The notes under the pieces were generated by a model that worked only from the letters and a program-made list of their open reading frames with translations, was not told where the DNA came from and did no database searches. The translations under genes and the position numbers were made by a program. Shown here piece by piece: positions 42,001-54,000 of a DNA stretch of 64,000 nucleotides; the first letter of the stretch is position 1; every line of letters begins with the position of its first letter. Source of the stretch: Nautilus pompilius (lineage: Eukaryota; Mollusca; Cephalopoda; Nautilida; Nautilidae); NCBI GenBank assembly GCA_018389105.1, contig JACATO010000968.1, forward strand, positions 1-64,000. Reading direction: 5' to 3'.

Positions 42001-45000
42001 TCTTTAAATCAAGAGAAAACATTCAATAAAAATAAATAAAATTGATTTGATGTGATTTTCAAAGACTTAGAACTTGGCATGAAGCTTCAGATTTGATTTT
42101 TCTCTCTTTTGAAGTTTTCTGAAGCTCTAATGAGTAGATCCCTAATTTTTTTTTTTTGAGATGAAATGGAACAAGGACAAAGCTAGGTTTCTAAAATCAC
42201 ACATATATACTTAAATGAAACATACTACTATCAGCCTTTAGTCACATCACATAGAAAAATTTTGAAGTAAAGACAACATTCAACTATATGAAAGAAATGA
42301 TCCAGTCAGCTGCTCATCAACTTCATGATTCATTTCTCTGATTTTTAAATTACTCCCTGCTGCCAGATCAAAAGCATATAGTTAAGATAAATGAAGCTCC
42401 AGTGCAATGTAAACCATGCAGTCTAAGCTAATATCGCATTAACATGCTCATAATACAAACCACAGCTATTCAGTTTTATAAATCTCAAAAAAAGGCAGTA
42501 GCAATTTGTAATCTAGATACCAAATTTAAAAAAAAAAAAAACCCAGAGAGTTTCATTCAAGCCGACCTTACACATTACTGCCAAGAGTTCACATTGGGTG
42601 ATAAGCTTTACTTCAGAAAGCCAGCCTGTGTGCACATGCGAGTGAATGAGAGAGAGATGTGTATCACTTTTAGCAGCAAAAAGTATCAGTTGTCCTGTAG
42701 ATTTAACAAAAAACATAGTTTTTATATATATATGAATTAAAATCTTACTTGTGCTACAGTTTGTTCTCCAAGCGGAATATCATCTGACTTGATAGCTACT
42801 CTCTGTACAATTGATGTTGGATCTGCTTCAAGAATAATTCTGCAAAAAAAACAAAAAAAAAAAACAACTCATTTCTGAAGATTTAACTTTTTTTTTTAAT
42901 GAAAGGGAGACAACTTGGCTACGATATTTGATATGCCCAACTTGTTCATGCATCTTCAACTCCAAAGTACATATCAGCCAGCTTTTGATAGAAATTTTTT
43001 TTCAATGAAGCATGTAAAACTTCCGCTGTGATGATTCTTTTGTGTCTTAAAACAGTCTCTAGAAGTTCCCCTACCTATGTAATTATTTTGTTTTCTAAAG
43101 AAAACTCAAATTTGGCATTTCAAACCAACTTTATAAATTTGTGATACACTTCAAACCAAGATTTGTACAATTTTTTATTTACATAGTTACTACAGTAACA
43201 TTCCAAAGTAGTTGAATATGCAAAAACAGTCAAGCTTTCTTAACTATCCATCAAAAATGACCAAATCATTTTTAAATTAAAAAATAACACTTGTTTAAAT
43301 GAAAATTCAAGGATTTTTGCATATTTTCAAGTTATTTGTTTAGTTTTTCTTAGATATTTTTGAAATTTCTTAATTTCACAAATCACAAAATTTGAAATAA
43401 TCAGCAAAAACACAAATACAAATAATATTTTTCTACGATGATGTATTTGAAAAAAAATAATAATAAAAAATGTTGTGTGTGTCAAACAATTAAAAAATAC
43501 CTTAAATACCATATACAGGAAAACACATTAGAAAATAGAGAGAGACCTGGTAACATTAAATCTACATTTCCACTGATATTGTAGAGTCAAGTTGCATCCT
43601 TGACAATATCCATTTTGGAAGGAAAGCCCAAAAAAGCAGGCTCAGTGACTCAAAAACCCAAATTATCCATATAATGTTATTGGTGACATTATTAGCATTT
43701 ATGTATTAAGATTTTGCGGGAATTCCACTGCATCAAAGTATCTCATTTGCTAAAAATGAAATCTGTAGGAACCATTTTTATAAAATCAGATGAATTTAAG
43801 CACTTTTACATTTCAATTATTAAAAAAATATGTAAGGTGATTTCAGGTTTGATGAAATAAAGAGAAGTTATTTTACAAAAAGCTAGTTATGAAAGAAATT
43901 AATTTAAATAAATAAATTTTAATCAGAATTCATCTGATAAATATATTTCTAATCAAAACCAAGAGTTAATACACTTTAAGGCTACTCCAATATCTACCTA
44001 CACAATGGGAAAGTTAAGATATTTATAGTGTAGTGTGACAATCTGGAAGAATGAAATAAAATATAAACTTAAGATAGCTGAAAAAAAAATTGAATGTTGA
44101 AGTGCGAGACAATTACAGTTAGAAAATATCAGACATACCCGCCATCACAGATTTCATCAATTATTAAGAAAACTGCATCCAGGTTCTCCAACAGCGCTCG
44201 TTTCTCAACATTTTTTCTTAGCATCTGGTTTACAGCATCGTACAAGGCATTCAGAACACTTCCTAATATAAGCTGCAACAGAAATTACTGTAACTTGCCA
44301 ACAAAGCATTTTTCTTTTTTTTTAAAGTACCATTTATAACACATTTGTGTTAGATTTAATAAATCTTTTGTTTGCTACTATTGACTCAATGTATACTGTA
44401 ACATTTGTGCAAATGAAAAGTCAGTTGATTCATCAGAATTGTAAATTATAGCAGAACTAATGGCAAAATCAAAGCAATCCAAAGATACAGGTAATGATTT
44501 GGAGTCTGATATTTGTGACCAATGTTCTCAATCCATAACCAATGCAGATAGTAAAAAAAACTCCTCACTAAAAAAAAACAAACAAAAAACCAACAACAGG
44601 GGTCCATTTCAAAATATTGAATCCATAAACCAGATTGTAAATACAATGTACTGAATGTTTTTACTTCCACGTGTTGCAATGTACTTTTCTTACTTGCATC
44701 ACAGCACCAAGTATATTTAATGTAAATCTGATTGTCAAATTCATATTTTTCCAGGAATGGAAGCAATCCTAACCAGTTATTGCAGAATACTCATGCTTTT
44801 GGAGTTATCTTACTGTCAATCAAATGGAAGTTCACATTTTGTTTATCTGATCATGGATGAGATGCTGCAGTTGTCAAAGTTTCATCAGCTTTTAGGAAAA
44901 GATTGTACATCTTTATACCAATTTTCGTTTACAAGCTTTAGTGACAAAAACAGCAAATGTCACATTTTTGTTTTTATATTTAACTTAACTATTGATTATT

Positions 45001-48000
45001 ACTTCCTGATACTCAACAAGTGAACAAACAAATCCTGTTATCGATGAAACGCTTAATTAATTGTTTGTTTATTCAAGTGATCAATGACTTGCTACGACCA
45101 AATTTCTTTACACCCATTGTAATTATTAAGGTTAACATTTACTTGGGGGCTTGGTAGGATCAAAATTAAAGCATAAGTTTTATGCTACAATTGGTAAAAA
45201 TGAACATGTCTGTGGGACTTGTGGCAATGTACACTAATGTGTCCAAATCAGATTTACTGCATCATGAGACCCAAAAACTTGAGTTCCTGAGATTCCTGTG
45301 TGACCAATAGATCTTTACCAACTGCTACAGAAAATATTGTAGGATGTCCATCCACACACTGTCAGACATAAAAAAAAAGTTCTGAGGTGCTGAAAGATAA
45401 TGCCATACTGGCAATCAAGCTCATCACAAAGATGTTTAATGGATTTTACATATGGGGAATGAAATGATTGGGTTAGCACAATGTTGTTGGTATTGCACAG
45501 AAAATTCCAGGACAGAAATGAGACGTGAAGCATCATCTTATTGAAATATCCCAGTACTGGCCTGCATGAAAAGGAAAAATGGCAGTATTGGACCTCATCT
45601 TTTTAGCCAATTGCAGTAAGCTTTCCCTCTAAGTATACAAGATTGTCACAACCATCATGTCTTTCTACCCTTTACTCTGACATATCCTCCACCAAAAAAA
45701 GTCAATGTGATAGTCACAGGCAGAAGCAAATGATTAATCTCTTGGGTGGTGAATTCTTTCAACCACTGACCCAGTGCAGAATAAAGCATAATTAATCATT
45801 GAAAAATACTGATGTTCATCACATCTGAGGCCAAATCCTGCACCAATGATACCAAGTTTGCTTGTGCACATGGGTTGAAACATTTCCAGGGCCTCTACAG
45901 TGTCAACCTGAGCCTGGTCAGTTTCTGATGCTATGGTTTGCTAAAATTGCATGTCTTATGGTTGAACTGTAGATACCCAGAATGGCAGGAAACTAACAGT
46001 AGCTCATCCAAGTTTGTAGACTGCATTGTTCCCATCAATGGCAGACTGTGTCAACACTAAAAGAATCATAACAAATGTGACATGCAGCTGGAGAACTGCT
46101 ATTTTGTGCACATAATGGCATGAAATCTGTCAAATGGTCATTCATGCAGAAAATGACATGGTTGCTGACATCAGTTAAGTGCAAAGACAATAAATAAGTG
46201 ATATTACTTTTCATTAGAAATAACAATGAATATATTGTTGCATAATTTATTTTTGAGTCATTTATGCTCACCAATTAGAAATAGTTACATTAGTATTTTA
46301 TTTCAAAATCTATTAATATATTATTTAAAAAAAATTTTTGAAAATGAAATTTACCTTGTAAGTAATATATTTGGCATTTACTTATCTACTCAGTCTTAAT
46401 TTATCATTGGAAAGAGTCCTACACAAGACAACATGAGCCTGAGCAGCTGTAGTAATCTTCTCTTTTACATTCTCAATGTTCCTGTTTTATAATTAGTTAG
46501 TACTTTCCAACTTTCTTTCAATCTACTTCCCTTTTTAGTAATTAGTCACGACAGAGTCTTAACAGTTTAAATCATATAATCTTTTCAGAGAATTTTCTGA
46601 AACTACGACCAATACAACGGTATCTAAAGCACTGTTCTCTCATGCAGTAGCAAATTTTCTGAATTAGTTCCCCCCCTTAAGTTTAATATAAATTTAATTT
46701 AAAGCAGTAACAGTTCTGCAGAGAGAGAGAGAGAGAGAGGATTTACTCACAAGAGAATTTTCATTTAGCTATAGAAAAGAGAACTCTAATGAATCTAATC
46801 CCAGTCTTAGAAACATTATCTTCCTACACTGTACCATAAACAAATAATAAACAAATAGATGGAAGGGACTTTCTTCTTAGTCTCACTCACAAAAAAATCT
46901 TTTCTCAACATGAAAACAAAAGTAGTTTTTTGAAACCACTACTTTATTTCAAAAACCACCAAATATCCCCTGCAACAGAAAATTGGCATAAACTCTTAGT
47001 TTACCTAAAATATTTTATAGGATGGTAAATTTTAGCAAAGTAATTTTATTTGACTACTACTGCTATATAAATCAAACTGCATGTGGTGACTGATGAAAAG
47101 GCTCTGAGAAACAAGAACTGGCTAGATGTTGTAGTCACAGCAATTTCTTGTGGTTATAATCCAGCTCTAACAGATGTTTTCTTTGCCCTATACCTCAGTG
47201 TGACAATGGTTATCACCAATACAAAGATGGCTTTATGGACCAATAAGCAAGAGGTTCTTCTAAAAGCTATGTATACATTCTTTGAAGGAGACAGTACTGA
47301 CTAGTCTGTAAATGCTATGCCCCAATGGGCAACAAAATTAACCTTAGAACCTTTTAATCTAATTTTAAAAAATTCTTAAAAATCACTAAAGCACGTCTTA
47401 CTTGCAGAAGTGGAAATCCTCAAAATTTGCCTACCTCCTGTGCTTTTAGGGTTTTCTCAACCATTTTCAATAAAAGTTACAAAAGGACATCTTACTAGAG
47501 ATAATCAGCTTATATCTTATCATATTTGACAATTTAAAATAGTTCTAAAATCAAACACTAAAATTTCTTCAAAACAAGAAATAATGTGCATTTCTAAAAC
47601 CGCTTATTAGATAGTAACAAATTTAACAGATATTTGGAGTTATCCCAAATTGGTAAATTCCATACAGTTTGAAGAATTAAAGGTCTTATAACTGCTATTT
47701 AGTATGTTGTTTTTTTAATAAAGCCATTTTATATATATCAAAAAAAGATTACTCAGATCCGACTAAATGATTTCTGCTAGTCTTAAAGTGTAGCTTAAAA
47801 TGTATGATTAATACTATTTCATTTCATTTTCTGAGAGGATAAGAATGGAAAATGATGCATTGTTCACAGAAAGCAGAGAGTTATTTTGTAAACCTGATGG
47901 CAGCAAGAAAAAAAGTCTTGGTCCATTAGTTCTGTTACTACTACTAGTATTACTAATATTAAGGTAATGGGAAATACCCAAACCAACCATATTTCCTTCT

Positions 48001-51000
48001 GATTTTCTAAATGTGTATTCATATTTACCTAAAAGTGAAAGTTGGCTTCAAGAGTCTACCCACTTACTTCATTTTCTTGTGAACTTCCAATCACATAGAA
48101 ATATAAATCCACATTGCTCTTGTAGACACAGGTCAAGCCTTCCAACATAATTATTTCAGCTAGAAAAAAGCAAAACAAAAGAGAATGTAAATATGGATTC
48201 ACTTAGAGGCAAAAAAATTACCAATACCTGAATACTGTTATAAATAGCAGAGATAAAAAGACAAACCACCCATTAAAAAAATTTCAACAGCTAGCCCAAA
48301 TGATTTGTCTGCTTTTCCATTACCGTTTCTCTTTATACATAGAGATACGAAAACATCATCCTAAACAATTTTTAAGGTAATTCTGAGGTTTGTCTAATCA
48401 AAAAAAAAAAAAAAAAAAAAAAAGAAGACCAAACGAAGTTAACATAATGCATACAATAGTTGGTAATCCTATATTTTAGCGGCGTAAATTCTAATTCAGT
48501 AATAAACAATTAATCAATGGCTCAATATGTATTTGAAGCAAAGTTACAGAGGATAAATTGCATTGACACATGTAATGAAAGATCCAAACTTGTTTTCTAG
48601 ATGATAATTGTTCATCCACACAAATTTCTGGAGGTACGAGTTGAAGAAATCTCTCAAAGTTCCAAACTGTCTACGAAATTTATGTTTGACATGCATCCAC
48701 AAGTTCTTGATGTTCTGAGTGTGGATCTCATCATTGTCAAGATAAACAAAATTTTCCTCGTGGACGATGACTTAGTGCGTATAAATTTCACCTCTGATCT
48801 CTGGTGTGTGAGCATATGCAGCCCAGCCATCCGAAACGATGTGTGACCCTGGAAGAATATGTTCTGCTATGATAATCTCAAGGGTCATTCGTCTTCTATC
48901 GGCCACTACTACAAGAAAGCATTTGCCACTACCTCTCTCCACTTCTCCAAATACTCAGTGGCCGTTACAATATTGTCCTCTATGGTATTTTCGATGAAAA
49001 AACTTGCTTTCATCGATCTCGACGATTATTGGAGTTCCATCAGAAATACCACCAATTTGGGTGAAGTTGTCATCATTATTAAACCACTGTGCACATATGT
49101 CGCAGCAAACATTTGACCAGTTGACAATCGTGACGTAGTTATTGGCCAGTCCAATTTCATGTCCACTTGTGGCATATTTTGTGACCAATAGCACACAATT
49201 AGTAACAAACGTTGTAAGTCCATATGGCTTTGCTGAAAAAACAAACCAAATCGTATGCTTTTATGTTGTTTGCAGCCTTTGCAGTACCACTGGAAACCAT
49301 CGGCATCTCGGTTATGCTGATTCAAGCTATAGTTTTGTTGACAAGGCACACACTGTAAACTGCCATCCATTCTAGAATGCCTTCGTTATCACTGTCAGCA
49401 CCTAGTCGAAAAAGCGTGAAGTTTTCCTCGCGAATGGCTTGATTGTCCAATATTTCAGCATTATTGACTATAAATATGCGTGCACGTGGACATCCACCCA
49501 TATTTAGTTTCAAATTATTGCACGTTGTTTTAGAAAATAATTTATGCCGTTAAAGATTTGTTTTGAATTTATGCCGCTAAAATATAGGATTACCCAATAG
49601 TTTTGATAATTAATGGAGATCTAATAATAATAATAAAAAAGTAAATCTTTTTGATTTTTCAGAAGTATTACCTAAGATATTCAAATGAAGCCTGTATGGA
49701 TACCATTATGATGGTGATGCTATTTCAGCCAGGTTTCACTTGAATGTCTCTACTGTGCTCGTGCACACATGCACTAAAATTTTAAAATAAAAATACGTAA
49801 ATTTAAACGAATATTTAAAAGCCAACACAAAAAAGAACTCAAGCATGTAGTTCCAAGTTGTGATTTTGGTCTGTACATTTATAACTGCTGTTTCAGCTGC
49901 TTTGTTTACACAGAGCCAGTAATAATTGTGAACTCAACGATGAAAAAACCCCTGTGATAAAGTTAAAAAAAAAGCAAACATTAAAAAAAAATAATACAAG
50001 TATGGATTTTCTAACAGCCACATGCTTGTATATATGTAATTATATTTACTAATAAAATGATTTATACATTAATAGTGGGTATTTCACTAGTGACCATAAT
50101 TATGGGCGAGTGCATGAAAGAGAAAGCTACATGCTGACTGACTGACTGAACACTTAAATTGGAAAACTAACTTTGGTTACATATCAGTAGATGATTTTTA
50201 TTTTAGGTAGACAATACATACAATTTTCAGTTCTATTGTTTATTTTAAGAATGATCTACAGTATATAGCCAAAATTCAGATTTTATTGTAAATAAACCAT
50301 CTGCCATCTCAAACAGAGTCTCTTTTAAATCTGCTACAAAGTGTTCACTGATGTGTTGAAAAGTGAAAACAAATTTTCTAATGAGAGTATCAGTTTAGGT
50401 GCAAGAGGAAAGCTAGTCACAAAATGTGATGATTGTTTTATACAAAAACTGCTCAACTAACATCAATATGATGCTGCCTGTCTAAACTCTTAACTGTTGC
50501 TGCAATAATTACTCTTGGCTATAAAATAAGAAACAATCATTGCTGTGTTTGTCAAAAATGTACATACTACAGATGTATAATGTAACCAGCAATTTTATTA
50601 AAAAAATGAACTAAACTATTGTTCTTAACCCTTTGAGTATGCCTGTATGGGGAGTGGAGATTACACTGTCAGAATCAATACCCAGTCCTCATATATACAG
50701 GCATACTCAAGTTTTTTAAAAAAAAACAACACACTTTACAGAGAGTTAAGAAAAATGTGGTCTAATTTATGAGAAACAATTAATGAGGTGAAAAATCATT
50801 TTATAATAAATATTTAAAAAAATTTAAGAGTTTATTTTCTCACATGCATGCGGAAAAAAAAAAAGAAAAATGCCCATAAGAATATTAAGGTTATTTTTAA
50901 GAAAAAAAAATATCGTAGATTGCTCATAATTTTGAAGGTAAAACTTCAAAATAAGTTTGAGAGAGAATGTGATCAAGCTGTACACATTGATACTTCATCT

Positions 51001-54000
51001 ACTGATGATTCACTAATCATCAGCTCAGGGGTGGGAGATGATAATTATCAATATTGATTGGTGAACTGATTGCTCTCAAAGAGCCCAAGTCCTCATTACC
51101 ACCCTGCCAAGGTCTCCCACTTAAGAGTGCAGTCTAACTAAGCAAGCTTGCCTAGTTGGTTCCTAATATATATGTATGTAAATATTTTAAAACATGAAGT
51201 GATAAATGCTTGATCTTTAGCTATAACTTGCAGGTGCCCAAAGTTATAACAAGATATCAATATCCAGGATTCTGCAGAGTAAACATTAAATTCTTGAAAT
51301 GTCTGATGAGTAGAAATGATGTTGAAACCTGCTAACCTTTCAATAATTGTTTTTTTTTTTACTACAGCGAAGGTACATAAAAACTCCAAGACATGCAATG
51401 GAAAACTAAACAGTTCTATGTCAAGCTGATGTGGCAATTGCTAATGGATTAGTTACTATCTTCACAGAAAAATTACATGCTATGCTGAAGCAAGGTTTCA
51501 AACATTGAATGTAAATTTTAGAAACCTATGTTATACTGAAAGTTCTAGCACAGTTTAGGAATATTAAGATTTTTCTAACAGAAATAATTATAAAAAAAAA
51601 ACAAAAAAAAAACAAAATTTACATTTTAAACCCAAAGCCAATTCTAACACTTGATTTTGAAAGATGGAAAAACCATTATTTTTTTGCAGTTTTTTTTGCT
51701 ATTATATTTATTTTTGTTGTTTTTTATTTTATAACTTCAAGATGCATTAAAAACCAATGGGTTGTTGTAGTTATTTGTCCAACAGGGCAAGTAGAGGTAC
51801 TACTTACACAGGTGTAAGTCTTTGGAAATATAGATAGCAGTAATGAGCAGATGGTTTAAGACATGATTTAAAGTAAAAGTTATCATTATCTACTTTACAA
51901 ACTGGGGATCATACAAATAAAATTTGCACATTTGGTTTCTCATGCTGATTTCTAGTCACTGAGTGGCAAGTGTAAAAAATATAAAGGTCTAAATATTAAA
52001 TATTTGCATACCATAAAATATGGTCTTAACTTTTTTCCATCAAGCAAAAAAGATGGAAAAGTTAAGCAAGTGTATTATGCAATACAAATCACAAGCTAGT
52101 CCTTGAACAACAACAACAACATTCACTATCTTTGCTGAAATATCCCATTAATCAGTAGATGGCCTTGAATATATCCACTTATTTTTTTTTAGTAGTAAGA
52201 AACAAGAGGTACAATACAAAAGCAACATCTAAGATCAAAAGAAACCTCAGGACTGATTGAAAGAAACCATAATTTAGTTTTAAGATCTAATTACTGACTC
52301 CAGATAAAAACGTTATGATAGGAATACATTTCATCAAAAATGTAAAAGATTTTGTTGCAATTACTTCCAAATTTGTCTATACTAAGAATATTCACTTGAA
52401 ATTCTCCTAGATACCATAAAATGCTATTTCAACTGGATTTTATCTGAATGTCCCTAGTAACATTTATCTGAGGCATATACTTTTAGAAATTTGACATCTA
52501 AATGGTACACCTGTTTATGTTTAAATATACTGCTATTCCAAAAAATTACTTACTAAGCAAACAATTCAAAATGTTGACGATAAATCAATATATTTCAATA
52601 ATCATGTAGCATGGCTAGCTACAGATATTTAAACTGATTTTTTCCTACCTAGCTCAAGTTTAATCTTTTATTAACTATACTTTAGTTAAGCAACTAATTT
52701 TTGTTTGCATTGTGTGCATGAGTAGATTGGTTCAGTAGGTACATAACTTTACAAATGCTCTAAAATAGAGAAGTTGGTAGCACCTTTATTAAACATAATC
52801 ACAAGCATGTATAAACTATTTTCCTAAATATCCTGAGAAAAACGTCAAAGCTTTTAAATGCTCATGCACAGACATCAGTATTACTGGAATCAGTTGGTTT
52901 GAATCTCATTCTGAATGAGGCTGCATTTAAACAGTCCAAATATTAATTTAATTTTGAAAGTCTTATCTTTTAATAACTAAGGATTTTATGAAATAAAAAA
53001 CCTTAGGATACTGTTACTGTGATATATACTGAAAATTCCATATCTTGTGGAAGTTTTTTTTTAAAAACTGTGCTATAGTATTATTTTTTTCTGCATTAGT
53101 GTAACACAGATTAAACAGTGATATCCATTTTTTTTAACATCTAAAAGACTCATTTCTTAAACTAAATAGACTGTAAAACTGCATGAAAAAAGAGAAGTGC
53201 TTCTATAACTTTTCAAGCTGAGAAAAGGAACATGATGAGTATGCACAGTTACTGTCTGCCATTAGCACCTATAAAAACTTGTTATTAAAAGTAAATCAGT
53301 CTCATGTATATATATGGCATGTCTGTAATATATTGCATGAATTTATTATGCTAAAAGCACTATGCAAAATTATCACTTATAAGCATTAAGATTTCTGAAA
53401 AACTACTGATATTGTAGTTAGAGTTATTGTAAAATTTGCATGATTTTTTAAATCATTGTATAGCAACATGTATCTAATAGCAGTGTGTATTCATTGTTTA
53501 TGCTAAGTTAGGTAACTGTAATTAATGACGTTTATAAAATTCATGCCTGTTAGTATTTTGGCGTTGACAACATTGCTTTCATTTAGAATAGCATGTAAAA
53601 GCATTTTTTCTTTATTGGTATACAAAATGTCTAATGAGACATCTTTATAAAAAGGATACCTTTAAAAAATGCAGAGCATATTAAGAAAATAGTTGTGAAT
53701 CCCTGGATTACCACAGGCATGTCTTTAAAGTACAAAGATAAAGTTGTACATATAATAATCTTGTAGATGTGGAAGCTTAGCAAGAAATGCGAGGTAAGTT
53801 GTATAAGATAACAAGATGAACAGATAACCAGAAAATGGGCAGCTAAAGTGGACTATGGTTGTATATCTTTCTTATGACAATGTAAAAAAAAGTCTAAATG
53901 GATAAAGAGTTGCTGCAAACAAGTCATCAGTCCATGCTGCTAATAAGATAAGTTCACTTAAAAAAATGTAAACCAAAAGAAAGGAGACAAGACACATGCT

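Larger units (their letters stand above)
15083..42748 (-). other. COPZ1 intron 6 (27.7 kb, giant terminal intron)
   Basis: This intron lies between the codons for Gln162 and Val163. It is AT-rich, CpG-poor and without any convincing nested gene on either strand. Contents recognised: a tRNA-derived SINE-like remnant (about 25640-25975), a pogo-like transposase fragment (about 32145-32480), microsatellites at 19384-19400, 20280-20294, 24236-24254, 25086-25099 and 25703-25717, and a 23-nt T run at 26417-26439. Small RNAs such as snoRNAs or miRNAs could be hidden here, but none was identified by eye. Confidence 0.85.
44273..48067 (-). other. COPZ1 intron 4 (3.8 kb)
   Basis: The intron has canonical GTAAGT and TGTTGCAG ends. 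It contains a decayed Tc1-like transposase fragment (about 45170-45900) and a GA microsatellite at 46720-46739. The rest is AT-rich with no recognised features. Confidence 0.85.
48462..49594 (-). mobile_element. Merlin (IS1016/IS1595-like, ISXO2-type) DNA transposon, full-length but decayed
   Basis: This 1133-bp element lies in COPZ1 intron 3, in the same orientation as the host gene. Its ends are 30-bp terminal inverted repeats (48462-48491 and 49565-49594, starting GGTAATCCTATATTTT) that differ at one position. It is flanked by a perfect 8-bp duplication, CAATAGTT, at 48454-48461 and 49595-49602. The interior encodes a broken Merlin transposase on the minus strand. The element length, 8-bp duplication and transposase motifs all fit Merlin. 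Many CpG dinucleotides survive, unlike the surrounding intron. Confidence 0.9.

Noticed and set aside
47083-47304. 73-aa plus-strand open frame in COPZ1 intron 4
   Set aside because: Single short frame without known motifs or transposon context.
51002-51023. Perfect 9-bp inverted repeat CTGATGATT/AATCATCAG with a 4-nt loop
   Set aside because: Too short to call a functional element in AT-rich DNA; expected by chance at this scale.
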